Source of the DNA: Margaritifera margaritifera | Lineage: Eukaryota; Mollusca; Bivalvia; Unionida; Margaritiferidae | Assembly: GCA_029931535.1 (NCBI GenBank) | Contig: JAQPZY010001521.1 | Span: 1,685,001-1,749,000 of the forward strand | Reading direction: 5' to 3' | Length of the DNA: 64,000 nt | In this document: positions 12,850 to 22,623 of the stretch, piece by piece | Numbering within the stretch: position 1 is the first letter of the stretch | How the letters are laid out: each line of letters begins with the position of its first letter | The notes under the pieces: generated by a model | Told to the model about the DNA's origin: nothing | The model's database searches: none | The model's input: only the letters and a program-made list of their open reading frames with translations | Position numbers and translations under genes: made by a program

Positions 12850-13185
12850 GAATCTAACTTTGCACAGAAAAGTTACTTGAGATCTTACTCGACTATGTTT
12901 AATGCCACAAGATAATTAGGAACCAAAAGTAGCCACGCTTATTCAGGAGGATATGCTTTGTGGAGTTTTTATTTCACTCCAGGATGATATGCTTTGTGGG
13001 GTTTTGATTTCACTTCAGACCAAGGCAGCGACAAAAGACATTTTCACCCTATAAAATCAAGCCAACTCCGTCTGGAGTTTCAGTTTGCACTGACTCTGAT
13101 AAATATAGTGAACGTCATCTTTTATGCAGAATTTGACAATACTCCGGAAATCAACAGTTTGAGAGAAGTGATCCTAGACTATTAA
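12850..13185 (+). pseudogene. F54H12.2-like virion-type protein, C-terminal remnant
   Basis: An open frame from 12994 to the TAA at 13183 encodes GFDFTSDQ, HFHPIKSSQLRLEF and VNVIFYAEFDN and ends ILDY. This matches my recollection of the conserved C-terminus of F54H12.2-like proteins, which occur in Polinton/adintovirus-type elements and are thought to be capsid-related. Weaker similarity continues upstream to about 12850, where SYLRSYSTMFNAT can be seen, but the frame is interrupted. A roughly 36-bp stretch (AGGATATGCTTTGTGG...) is duplicated in tandem just before the open part and may be one of the breaks. The N-terminal several hundred residues of the family are absent. Confidence 0.55.
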
Positions 13186-13503
13186 AAATATGGAAGGCGG
13201 GAGAGAATAGGTGAAGAGGATGTTTTCTATCTAGAACAGCAGCAGTCACACATACTCACTGGAGAAGAAGAAGAAAATAAAGATATTAAACAAGAAGTCA
13301 TGAACGTAGACAAAGTGGACGATATTTTGCATCTAGAACAGCAGTCACAGACCCTAAGTGGAGAAGAAAAAGAAAAGAATGATATGGAACACAAAGTCAT
13401 GGACGTAAACATTGAGGTTGATGTTTTCCAACCAGAACAGCAGTTACAAACCACAATTGAACAAGAGAAAGATACAGTCATGATGTCACGACGGCCAGAA
13501 TAA
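13186..13503 (+). CDS. Repeat-containing acidic ORF, unknown function
   Basis: The frame is open directly after the TAA at 13183-13185 and in the same phase; its first ATG is at 13300. From 13216 it holds three direct repeats with an exact 102-bp period (34 residues, starts 13216, 13318, 13420), each carrying an LEQQ or PEQQ core followed by an acidic, lysine-rich stretch (GEEEEN, GEEKEK, EQEKD). I do not recognise the family. It could be a linker or tail fused behind the F54H12.2-like protein, or a separate small protein. Since its neighbours are broken, it is probably a relic. The minus-strand frame over it is a shadow. Confidence 0.35.
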   Translation, partial: KYGRRERIGEEDVFYLEQQQSHILTGEEEENKDIKQEVMNVDKVDDILHLEQQSQTLSGEEKEKNDMEHKVMDVNIEVDVFQPEQQLQTTIEQEKDTVMMSRRPE

Positions 13504-13509
13504 AAACAA

Positions 13510-13841
13510 CACTTAGTTTCATATTTTGCTCGCCACCTGGCTGAAAGAACCACACGCCTGACCAAAGAACATTGTTATGGTTGTTAAAATAGATCATCCT
13601 AGTCAAGGGCAACACGACAAAATATTTAATGATGAATCAAGAAGAAAAGTTGGAAGAGTATCTGGAGCACGCATGGACCCTCATCTCAGATGAGAAACCC
13701 TTGAAAGAGTGGTATAAAGACATACATGACTATTCCCTACTTCTGTTGACTACTTTAGAGACGAAACGCATCGAAGCTCTCTTGCAACAGAATATGGAAA
13801 CTGCCATACCTAGACTTACTTCACAGATCGTTTTAAGATAA
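13510..13841 (+). pseudogene. Virus-like-element accessory ORF remnant
   Basis: The intact part is 13629-13841 (70 codons, starting MMNQEEKLEEYLEHAW, ending at a TAA). Upstream in other frames are TKEHCYGC and residues resembling a His/Cys-containing segment that I have seen in orphan ORFs of cnidarian and other virus-like elements. The frame changes between the two parts, so the gene is broken. Function unknown; a Cys/His metal-binding segment is a guess. Position directly inside the right inverted repeat supports membership in the element. Confidence 0.4.
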
Positions 13842-13966
13842 AAGTCAAGTGTGAACTCATGACTTATCATTACCTGTACAAATGAATGCCTGGGAATTTC
13901 ATTATCTTCTGACTCAGGCAAAATGACACTGAACTAAATCCTTTGAAATCTACTCGTAATTTATAA

Positions 13967-14136
13967 AGTTGTCAACCTTGTAGATAAGTTCATGCTTAAT
14001 ATTTGGTATTTGTAAATGAAAAGGGAGGGATTAGCCCTAATCCTCCCTCTTCATTTATTGATGTTTAAGTGAGCGGCGGGGCTTATGAAAAATGTTGATT
14101 TTGAAAAAGAAAACAAATGGTGTTGACTAGTTTTTT
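13967..14136 (-). repeat. Right terminal inverted repeat
   Basis: Reverse complement of 11782-11950 with scattered differences, ending GGTGTTGACTAG before a T run. Confidence 0.85.
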
Positions 14137-14502
14137 AAAATAAATATTCTTAACTTTCTCTCCCACCCATCCCCCTCTCTTTCTCTCTCAAAACATTCTG
14201 CGCCAGGCTAGAGTACCGTCTCCGTGTTAAACAAACTCTGTGTGTGTATGTGTGTGTGTGTTTCACAAACACACACATTGATATGTGGATTATGTTGCAA
14301 TCTCCACAAAGTTGCTTCCATTTATATAAAACATAGGTAATGATAATAGAGACGAATCCTCCAATTATTCCTATCTATTAAACATAACTGGTCAGACAAT
14401 TTTCGTTCCTTATTATTGTCTAATAGAGACATATAAAAATATAGATGACGATGAAGGTACCATTTTAAATTATATTGAGATTAGAGGGCCTACTCCATTT
14501 TA

Positions 14503-14505
<3 letters not shown>

Positions 14506-14576
<71 letters not shown>
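14506..14576. repeat. (CT)n microsatellite
   Basis: About 35 CT units. Poly-A and poly-G runs follow within 300 bp (14699-14708, 14826-14838). Confidence 0.97.
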
Positions 14577-14577
<1 letters not shown>

Positions 14578-15039
14578 ATAAAATTCTATCCCAAGTGTAC
14601 GATTGCCCCACTTTCATGTACATTTATGCCAATACATTTATGAAGCAAAATAAATAGGGCCAACCGTCGTGAAAGAATTAAAAATTTACCACTGCCAAAA
14701 AAAAAAACCCAACAAAAACAACAACAACAACAACGACAAAAACTAAAAAAGCACACTCCTTGACTTCTTTAAGTAAGATGGTGGTGGGTTATTTTTTTTT
14801 ATTTTTATTTTTTTTTCTTTTATTTAGGGGGGGGGGGGCTACAATACAAACGATGAGTTCTTTTAGGATTGTAATAGTCTGCGTGTCTTCAATCTGGATA
14901 AAAACATAATGTTTGGAAGAAAACAAAGCCAAGGTCAGGTAAAATTTTCATTCATCAGTTTTGATACAAAGTTACAACTGGCTGCCAGTGAGAATTGTAA
15001 AATTTAGGATACTTAACATGGGTAACCTAATGAAAATTT

Positions 15040-16120
15040 CCCCTTGTACCCCAAATGCCGCAGAAAAAGTGTTTTCAAAAATGGCGGCCCACTTTTCTCT
15101 CTTCTTTTACTCCACTGGTAAAAATATTGGGATTACGAGAATAGTAGAAGGTATGTTAGTGTTGATTTTAAAAAAGGAGAATAGTTAAGAATAGGGACGT
15201 TATAGAGGGGGTAGAGGTTTTACTTTATTTATAATGGAAATCATAGGTGGTAGGGGCCCTGGGAAGTTATTTTTATTTATAAGGGATTTACAGTTTATTT
15301 GTTATACCCCTTCTTGTACATCGTACCATAGGTGGTCAGTAAATGGTCATTCCAATAGACATGTTAAATAGTAGCTGTAGGTTTATCCTATTTTTTGTTA
15401 AAGGCCAGAGAACTTAAAACATGATGACCTTACGGTGTAATATTCATTTCAGTTAGAGTGCATACAAATTCCAACCTATTGCATATTCCGCCAAATAGAC
15501 ACACCATGTTATACTATTACATCTTTAGCCAGGACAGACTTCTCATGTGAAAATCTATAGATCAATATTTAAATATTACATCTTGACACTATGAACCACG
15601 GCCTACTTTTCTTTCTTCTTTCACTCCTTTGATAATATTATGGGGATTGAAGTGGATAGTAAGAGGATGGTAGTTTTGCTTTAGAAAAGGAGAGATGAAG
15701 AGCGTAGGGATATTATAGAGGGATTAGAGGTTTAACTTTATTTATAAAGGGGATCAGAGGGTGGTAGGGGGATAGGAAATGGATTTTTATTTATAAGGGA
15801 TTTAAGTCCTGTTATTGTTTTACACCCCTACTTTTACACCCATCAGTAAATGACTGAATCTTGGTAATTCCAAAAGGTATTTTAAATAATAGGTGCAGTT
15901 TCATCATTACAATTCCATTGGACTTCAGAGAGACCCATACATGATAAACCTATATTCATTTCAGTTAGAGGTCAGACAAACTTCAATTGATTACATTTCC
16001 CACCAGATTAGACCTAACGTGTTAGAATGCTACATTTCTAACCAGACAGACTCATCCTGTGAAAACCTATGAACCAACTCTTAAACATTACATCTTGTTC
16101 CTATGCATTTCAAGATGGCG
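15040..16120. repeat. ~513-bp tandem repeat, two diverged copies plus start of a third
   Basis: Landmarks recur at a constant spacing: ACTTTTCTCTCTTC at 15091 and ACTTTTCTTTCTTC at 15605; ATTACATCTTG at about 15575 and 16087; TTCATTTCAGTTAGAG in both copies. A third copy begins near 16108 (AAGATGGCGGC) and is cut by the microsatellite at 16236. No coding capacity. Confidence 0.75.
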
Positions 16121-16235
16121 GCATAATGTTTAATTCCCGTTAGAGGGTAGAACTTTTTTTTATCCTGTTTAACATAGGATGCCGCCTTGCAGCTGGATCG
16201 TAACGCTATACTACTCTCAAATACTTCAGAAATGT

Positions 16236-16369
16236 ATGCATACATACATACATACATACATACATACATACATACATACATACATACATACATACATACA
16301 TACATACATACATACATACATACATACATACATACATACATACATACATACATACATACATACATACAA
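16236..16369. repeat. (ATAC)n microsatellite
   Basis: About 33 nearly perfect units. The MYVC and HTYI open frames on both strands are artefacts of the repeat. Confidence 0.97.
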
Positions 16370-16507
16370 GTTAAAATAATCTTTAAAAAAAATAAAAACC
16401 GACTCTTTTGAGCTTTTACTACCGATTATATTAAGCATTAATTTAACTAACATTCAGAATTATTAATACACAAGACAAATTACAAATATACAATCTTTCG
16501 GTTAGTT

Positions 16508-16752
16508 CGGTTTTGTGGGGTTTAACGCCATTTTTCAGCACGTGATAGGCTATACATTGAGGCCAGTATATTTGGTGGAGGAAGAACCAGAGAAGACCAA
16601 GAGGAGAACCACCGACACACGGAAAGCTACTGGCAAGCTTTCTCACATACCCACGTTGGTCAAGCCGAGACTCGAACTCACGCGGACAGAGGCGAGATGT
16701 GTGAGTGATTGGTAAAGGCGAACTCCTTAGACCACTCAACCACCCGGGGCCT
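16508..16752 (-). mobile_element. tRNA-derived SINE, family A, copy 1
   Basis: Read on the minus strand it starts GGCCCCGGGTGGTTGAGTGG, a tRNA-like A box, then a B box (CGTGAGTTCGAGTC), a conserved body (GAGAAAGCTTGCCAGTAGCT) and the tail ATGGCGTTAAACCCC. The same arrangement is at 50523-50776, 56205-56441 and 61200-61434. Mutations in the head make it a SINE rather than a tRNA gene. Confidence 0.8.
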
Positions 16753-17468
16753 CTTACATACAATGTATGCAGTCAATAGGGCATGTTACGAATTCACCTT
16801 GTTGCTATAAACAGAATTGATGTAATGTACCCACAAGGCCTTGAGTACACCTCCATATTGCTTATGGGCAAACATAGGCTGACACTATATGGCAAGGACT
16901 AGGGCCACGTTTCACGAAGCAACGTAAGTTCACGCAAGAATTTTCATAAGTTTTAAGCATAAGAAAATCTTACGCTATTTCATCAGTGCGTTTCACAAAG
17001 ATATAGAAAAACTTTTGCGTAAGCTACTCCTTTGTATGGGAGGTAGGTAATAACTCAGCAAAATGTAATAGAGCACCTGCAAGATACTTACAAAGGACTG
17101 CGACGAAGATAACAGCGACAAGAACAACAATAACAACACAATGACCAAATAAATATCGGGCAGAAAATGCTTTGACCTATTTGCCATATTGAATGAAGTA
17201 TAGATAATATTTTTGATTACAGAAGCCAGGGTGCCTGTCTGTGTGTGTGCAGTGATGGATTTATGAATTTACCTCTTTTAGGCACTGTCAGAGTTACCGC
17301 ACCACCCCCACCCGCGAAAAACAAAGCCTTCAAATCAGAGCCTTTAAAGTCTTTACACATTTAAATAATAGATAATTGACATTTTATTTTTTTTAACAGA
17401 GCCACATTTTCATACTTTAATGTTCCCTCCCTAGGCGTCTACTTAATCCGCCTAATGGGAAAACCGTC

Positions 17469-17471
<3 letters not shown>

Positions 17472-17531
<60 letters not shown>

Positions 17532-17560
17532 CAGACAGACAGACAGAGAGAGACAGAGAG
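17472..17560. repeat. (GT)n and (AG/AC)n microsatellite
   Basis: A GT run to about 17520 passes directly into imperfect AGAC/AG repeats. Confidence 0.95.
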
Positions 17561-18700
17561 ACAGACTTTCGAGCTCCAAGTCGATGAATATACAGTATTT
17601 AACTTACTTGTTGAAGGAAACGGCTAAGCATTAGTTCTTTATTTTTCTATATAAAAATGGTTATCTAATCACTTCACTATATGTTTCGACTTGTATTTCC
17701 TTCAAATATATGAACGTAATTGGAGGTTCTCAGGGTGTCGTTTCCAACGACAAACCAGCAGAGTCCACCATTATATATGGGAAGGGAAATGTGACATTTA
17801 TGCAATCCTTTGCGTCATTGCAGTCCTTTGCGTCATCGACAACCTTCCGAACTTATTTAATATTCATTGCAATGCTAAGATTAAAGTGTTAATTGATTTT
17901 TTATTTCACGTTTGCTTCAATTGTTTTCACTGTAAGACCAACACCTGAAGAGTCACTGTTTTATTATGATTCAATATGGTACCAAAATTCGATTGAAGTA
18001 ATTTAAACCGAATGTTAAAATAACAGTGTCCAAATTTACGCAGATGCCTGTTCACTAGAGTACACAGAACTCTGGTTATACTCATTATCAAACAGCGGGA
18101 CAATCACTCGAATAGTGGTAGAAATTAACAGCTAAGCGAACAGATAAGATGCAAAATATTCTTACAAACTTTAATATATTTAAAAGCTAAAATTACATTT
18201 TCTTCAGGCCTCTATTTCAAGTTTGTAGCTGTCCGCAGAATTTTGTTCTTCCCTTTTTTTAAAAAATTATCATCTGCTTAACCTATTTACTGAACAGATT
18301 TGAATCTTTTAGTACAAGTCTATATATTGTCTATTTTTATAATTAAACTTCTATGCCTCGAGATCGATGATGCAGGAAGAGTACATGTGCTACTTTACTT
18401 ATTTATATATTTATCTATTTATTGTCTCGGCTTTGTTCAGAGAAAAATGCAAAAAAGAAAGATATTTACTTTCATTTGTCGACCTGAAGTGGTTTTTGCC
18501 TAATCATTCTAAGAAGGTTTTCATCAACAACAAAAAAAAAGAATATTTAACATGGAAAGCTATTTTTACAAATCTTGGTTGATATGATCCACAACATCTG
18601 TACAGTATTTAGTTTCAATTGGATATTGCACAAAATTTCATTTCGACACAATGATTCGAAAAAGAGACTACAACCACACACACCCGTTTGTATTTTGTGA
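17561..18700. other. Non-coding, no recognised feature
   Basis: AT-rich sequence. The frames at 17691-17948 and 18300-18582 show no domain and are rich in chance hydrophobic residues. Confidence 0.5.
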
Positions 18701-18719
18701 GTAAAACGGTTTTCTTGGT

Positions 18720-19247
18720 GATTTCATCCCGCAGCTTTTGTTCCGCTTCGATTTGTTTCTCGGGTTGGTAGCTTTGAGGGTATATCATAATTCTTTTATT
18801 AATATTGTCATCGTGGAGACTAATTGCTCGACAGGCTGGCCTTGTTCAGCTGCAACACGTGCACGCACTTCCACGCAAGCACTTTTCTTCACTGGTACAA
18901 CCGTCATACAATCATACAAAATATCTTCCGGGGAATATTTAAGTCTCAGGCGATTGTGCGTTCTTGATGTTTAGCACTACATTCATACAGAAACACACCG
19001 ATTACACCTTTGCTTTGCGCCTCTAACGATCGTTTTCGTCCAAGAACTGTTACGTAGATAAGTGCATCGTTGTTGAATAGCAGTCGAATCTTTCTCTTCT
19101 TAGATGAGTCAATGTTGGTTTAACATATTCGATGGGGAATGTAACCGGGGTGGTTTCGGGGGTGAATTTCACTTCATCGTTGTAGAAACGTTGTAGTCTT
19201 TGGCTGATTTCATGCCCGAAAGTGACGTATCTTTTTGCTGGGCTTTT
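18720..19247 (-). pseudogene. Decayed downstream end of virus-like block
   Basis: Minus-strand coding character continues past the stop at 19248 in broken frames. One stretch reads SPEDILYDCMTVVPVKKSA near 18870-18930. I cannot assign a family. The plus-strand frame at 18738-18974 looks like a shadow. Confidence 0.3.
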
Positions 19248-19511
19248 TCACGTGCTAATGCTATGACTCCAATCGTGGTTCCAACGATTCATTTCTATCT
19301 TGCCCTCGCTTAGATTATATTTGAGTGTATACGAGGGCTTGGTAACACCACTCTGAGGCAGATATTCGTCGACAAATGGAACAAAATTACTATCGATGTT
19401 AGCATCCTTTGTCGGGTTATCAATCACCCCGTCGGTAAATTCCGGAACATCGTCACCGCGTTCAGAATCCATCACGTATATGTAATGGTAAATCTTAAAC
19501 ACAAACACCAA
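19248..19511 (-). CDS. Virus-like-block ORF 5, unknown
   Basis: An 87-codon frame; starting at the internal Met at 19472 gives MDSERGDDVPEFTDGV and places the start just after the upstream ORF's stop at 19495. The protein is acidic at its N-terminus and ends NRWNHDWSHSIST. No domain recognised. Tight spacing to its neighbour argues it belongs to the same module. Confidence 0.4.
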   Translation of the reverse strand: MVFVFKIYHYIYVMDSERGDDVPEFTDGVIDNPTKDANIDSNFVPFVDEYLPQSGVTKPSYTLKYNLSEGKIEMNRWNHDWSHSIST

Positions 19512-19743
19512 TGATAGTTAAGACCAATCCTGAATAGATGCTTAGTCCTTCGAACTGGATTTCATCATTGGCGACTAATGTTAACGATGCTGCATATATA
19601 AAAGGTACCGGAACAATACCGTTTGCGGTGCTACGCGTTAGTAATGCACTAGTACGCCGGTCATCATTTACCAATATTGCCATTGTAGCCCACCAACCTC
19701 TAAATTCGGTTAAAATGAATAAAAACGATCCAGATTCATGCAC
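19495..19743 (-). CDS. Virus-like-block ORF 4, possible beta-rich virion/fibre domain
   Basis: Eighty-two codons with alternating hydrophobic beta-strand-like segments: SGSFLFILTEFRGWWATMAI, VPVPFIYAASLTLV, GLVLTIIGVCV. The spacing of strands suggests a small jelly-roll, such as a fibre head, but this is inference. The first codons lie just downstream of a further in-frame segment, so the true start may be upstream. It overlaps the next ORF by 17 bp. Confidence 0.4.
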   Translation of the reverse strand: MHESGSFLFILTEFRGWWATMAILVNDDRRTSALLTRSTANGIVPVPFIYAASLTLVANDEIQFEGLSIYSGLVLTIIGVCV

Positions 19744-19825
19744 CTTTAAGATGTGAGGTTATGGTGTTTCATAACCATCCCCGCCAACAGTGAAAGCAGG
19801 TCGACCATTTGCTAAGTCGTCACTG

Positions 19826-20236
19826 TTATTCCTGTGTTTCTTTGATTAATATTTTTTTAATTAGGCTCCATGAAGTTACTACGCGTAGTGGCGAGGGCAC
19901 CTGTGCAATCTTTGCATCCACGTATTGTTTCGCCGCAGCCTCTGTAAGAATCAAAGGCCACCGACATGCCAGAGTCTCTGATTCCCTGGTTCTCGGCGAT
20001 TTCGGCTGGGTTTTTTTCTCGTTGGCGCCTCGCGGCTTTATAACAAAGTCGTTGATGTGCACGTTAGACGTTTTAAATTTTCCAGTTTGATCTTGGAAAT
20101 TCACAAGCTCGCCTGGATCGACGTAAACAACAACCCGGCGGGTAAACTCAGCCAAATCTGCATTGGTGGCAAACCTGCTCAGATCCACATCAGCACTGCG
20201 TCGGGTTGAGTAACGTCCTAGAATGTTAACAGGCAT
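19826..20236 (-). CDS. Virus-like-block ORF 3, fibre-shaft-like protein
   Basis: The longest intact frame in the block (136 codons). It includes VVVYVDPGELVNFQDQTG, a Lys/Arg/Glu-rich linker (KKTQPKSPRTRESE) and LTEAAAKQYVDAKIAQV, a motif common in trimeric fibre shafts. A role as attachment fibre or minor virion protein is inference. It starts 12 bp below the preceding ORF's stop, consistent with a compact operon-like module. Confidence 0.45.
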   Translation of the reverse strand: MPVNILGRYSTRRSADVDLSRFATNADLAEFTRRVVVYVDPGELVNFQDQTGKFKTSNVHINDFVIKPRGANEKKTQPKSPRTRESETLACRWPLILTEAAAKQYVDAKIAQVPSPLRVVTSWSLIKKILIKETQE

Positions 20237-20247
20237 TTCGTATACTA

Positions 20248-20439
20248 TTAAGCGTAGTTTCTAAGTGATAATGTAAAATCAACAAGCGCGCGTGGTGTTG
20301 GTGAACGCTCGAGTGCATCCAGTGCTTCAACAGCAAGATGTCTACCTTTGGGGCCGTCCAGACGAATTTGCAATGGCTGCGTCGAATAAAACAGCGGTCG
20401 TCGAGTGGCAAAATATAAAATATGTTGAAGCGTTATCAC
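20248..20439 (-). CDS. Virus-like-block ORF 2, unknown
   Basis: Sixty-three codons containing QIRLDGPKGRHLAVEALDAL and ending FTLSLRNYA. The well-formed ending suggests the C-terminus of a real protein whose N-terminal part has been lost or shifted. No family assigned. Confidence 0.35.
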   Translation of the reverse strand: MITLQHILYFATRRPLFYSTQPLQIRLDGPKGRHLAVEALDALERSPTPRALVDFTLSLRNYA

Positions 20440-20467
20440 GTATGCGACCTAATGAGTCCTATATCCC

Positions 20468-20570
20468 ATATCCTGTTGTCAAATCCAGGTTAATAATATC
20501 GGTTTCCCGCATGCGGGGGATCATTGACGCAAGTTCATTCCGCATAAAGACACCTCGGAAATGCTAGACA
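20468..20570 (-). pseudogene. Viral-type cysteine-protease N-terminal fragment
   Basis: Minus-strand frame reading FRGVFMRNEL and later INLDLTTGYGI. This resembles the start of adenain-like proteases found in Polinton/adintovirus-type elements, in which an N/D-rich stretch is followed by a GTHW catalytic-His motif. Here the frame breaks at GYGI, before the His, and no catalytic Cys region can be seen. Too short to be certain. Confidence 0.35.
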
Positions 20571-20577
20571 GACTTTG

Positions 20578-21102
20578 TCATCGTGAGTAAGTCAAGCTTG
20601 GTAAATGGACGCGCCGCCTTATGCGAGTCGTTCCGGGCAGTCGAAGACCTTTGCCTGAGGGTATTCTGCGAGTCGTCCAGGGTAGTCGAATGCCTTTTCC
20701 TTCTTGTATTCGTCTACGAGACGATATGCGGCCTCGAGAGGCTTCGCCTCCCACCGCCTTTTTCAAAACCATCCCGGACACAGTTTCGACGGCCCCTAAC
20801 GCAGCTGCTTTTGTAACCGCATCCGCCAACAGCGCTGGAATGGCTGCGAGGAATGGAAATATTCCACCGCTCTTTTGTAGTTACGTCAGCTCTGACTAAG
20901 ATTACTGTAATGTCACCGAGATGTTCTTTTCGTTGGCCGGAATAAGCTGATCACGTTGCGTTTGGATCAAGCACACAGGGATAATTACAGTTAACTCTTC
21001 CGAAGAAAGTTTCAGTGTGACCATGCATTCATTTCGTATTGCGCTCTTTATTTTTATAAGCTGCTTTGCACTAAGGCCAACGTAAACTTCATGATAGGAC
21101 AT
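20578..21102 (-). pseudogene. Small LS-repeat/hydrophobic virion-type protein, frameshifted
   Basis: The upstream part (20902-21102) begins MSYHEVYVGLSAKQLIKIKS and shows spaced leucine-serine motifs (VGLSAKQ, LKLSSEE). After a break, a second frame contains GGIFPFLAAIPALLA and a basic stretch KGIRLPWTTRR with tandem-like repeats of the RLPGTTR kind to 20578. A family of small proteins with LSxxQ repeats followed by a hydrophobic Gly/Phe segment accompanies capsid genes in invertebrate virus-like elements. Role in the virion is inferred. The plus-strand frames here are shadows. Confidence 0.5.
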
Positions 21103-21239
21103 TATTTTTAATCACGCTGTTCAATGACAACAACTGCAACAGTTACAGGGTTTTTTCACAGGCGCGTCAATAACCCTCATTCGACCACCTGCGCCTCCAA
21201 CAACAACATCTTATCAGAGAAAATCACAGCAATACATCT

Positions 21240-22200
21240 ATAACCGGCACCACGCACGGTTATACGTGCATGAAAGTGCATATTGACCACGGACTGTCTG
21301 TACAGGTCCAGGTGTTCCAATGAAAAGTAACAAATTGGGTATAACGTGACGAAATATTTCTGGGAAATCTGCAGACATGTGTGTCAACGTTTTGGTCTCA
21401 GCCCATGAACGACCACAGCTTGTGATATGCACGTGCAACATAATTGTTTTCAAAGTCCAGCAAAATTTATTAAGAGGGATTCTGATACCCGTTTAACCGC
21501 AAAGAAACTTCAAACACTCCTAACTTGTAAAATATCATTTGATTTATCTCCGGTCCTCCTCGCTCCCGAGAGTTCGAAACGCTGTGAATACATGTTTTGG
21601 TGCGCTGATACCTTGTTGGGTAGTTATTTGCCATGATAACTGTTGAACGTTACCTTCATAAGAGTCTGTGGTGAGCGTGTGAAACGACAGCGATGATGTG
21701 CCTCCAGAACTCATAAACGATAACAAACGTGTTCTGTAGCCACCAAAGTGATTGTCACAGGCATCCACAATGCCAATTTCAATAACATAACTTTGCCAGC
21801 AGCACCTCCGTGACGCTAAATTGCATCATTGCTGTCACCCTTTCTGTATAAAGTGACTGATTGTTTATCTCCGAAAATAGCCTTGCGAACATCTCTGCAA
21901 AACCCGAATATATGGCTGAGAGGAATCGCACACGAAAACGATAATGAGTCTCCGTGAAGGTCATCTGGACGCTCCATAAATCTAAATGGCAGTTACAGTG
22001 GTTGTTTCAGCATTTACTGCCGCGTTTCGGACGTTTGGTATACTTGATATGATCTGCACTGTCGGATCCATCCTTGTGAAACATTGTAGATGGGCCAGCG
22101 GATCTCGAGTAATCATCACTGTATCTGGCGAGTCCAATAATCATCGTGGCAATGTCAACGTGGCTCAAACACGCTTCGATTTCCTATCCATTTGTCAGTG
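21240..22200 (-). pseudogene. Capsid-like (jelly-roll) protein, multiply frameshifted
   Basis: Several short minus-strand frames carry, in the expected order, fragments resembling a capsid-like protein of invertebrate virus-like elements: an N-terminal segment near 22000-22100, SFHTLTTDS and APKHVFTAF within 21544-21768, and further segments towards 21250 in other frames. At least four frameshifts or stops separate them. I recognise the family by order and motif only. It is upstream of the other virion-type ORFs on the same strand. It cannot be expressed as a full protein. Confidence 0.45.
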
Positions 22201-22246
22201 ATTCCAGATGGGGACTGTATCTTTTGAGTGAGATTATATATTTGCA

Positions 22247-22274
22247 GGAATGATATTCTGCAGAATATCATTCC
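22247..22274. repeat. 28-bp perfect palindrome
   Basis: GGAATGATATTCTG followed immediately by its exact reverse complement, at the upstream edge of the virus-like block. It could be a hairpin terminus, a regulatory dyad or chance. Confidence 0.9.
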
Positions 22275-22394
22275 ATTTACTTTGACGGTCATTAATTAAA
22301 TCAGTATTGAGATTGAAAAGTTATGAGTAAGAGTTACAAGCAGTAGATAATTCATTTTCAAATCTCTCAAACCAAGACGATGGCGAATTTGGAG

Positions 22395-22398
<4 letters not shown>

Positions 22399-22487
<89 letters not shown>

Positions 22488-22488
22488 G
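22399..22488. repeat. (AG)n-(TG)n-(AG)n compound microsatellite
   Basis: Three dinucleotide runs in series. They generate ORF artefacts on both strands. Confidence 0.97.
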
Positions 22489-22623
22489 CAACGAAAGATG
22501 GGCTTAGACGATGGTTGTTTCAGTTCCATCCAAATCGCAACCAACTCAGATGTCTCTATATACATTCTTCTTATGAAATGTTTTGGCAGATTGACCTTAA
22601 CCGTCTGTGAAGTTTTCGAATAG

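Larger units (their letters stand above)
11782..14136. mobile_element. Virus-like element remnant bounded by ~170-bp terminal inverted repeats
   Basis: Two imperfect inverted repeats, 11782-11950 and 13967-14136, bracket about 2.0 kb. Inside, on the plus strand, lie three short coding remnants (12850-13185, 13186-13503, 13510-13841). The first resembles the C-terminal part of F54H12.2-like proteins, which I associate with Polinton/Maverick and adintovirus-type elements. Polintons also have long terminal inverted repeats, but full elements are about 15-25 kb with a protein-primed polymerase and integrase, neither visible here. I read this as an internally deleted, non-autonomous derivative. 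A terminal target duplication could not be fixed by eye. A SINE tail lies inside near the left repeat. Confidence 0.6.
18720..22280 (-). mobile_element. Decayed virus-like gene block (Polinton/adintovirus-type)
   Basis: This block is visibly richer in G+C than its surroundings and carries closely packed minus-strand frames with few gaps: in transcription order, a capsid-like remnant, a small LS-repeat/hydrophobic protein, a protease-like fragment and three to four fibre- or virion-like ORFs. Such order and packing resemble the virion module of Polinton/adintovirus-type elements. No polymerase, integrase, ATPase or terminal repeats could be recognised. Several genes are frameshifted, so it is a relic. 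A 28-bp perfect palindrome sits at its upstream edge (22247-22274). Confidence 0.55.

Noticed and set aside
18738..20899. Plus-strand open frames across the virus-like block
   Set aside because: They overlap better minus-strand frames with recognisable motifs and conserved order; treated as shadows.
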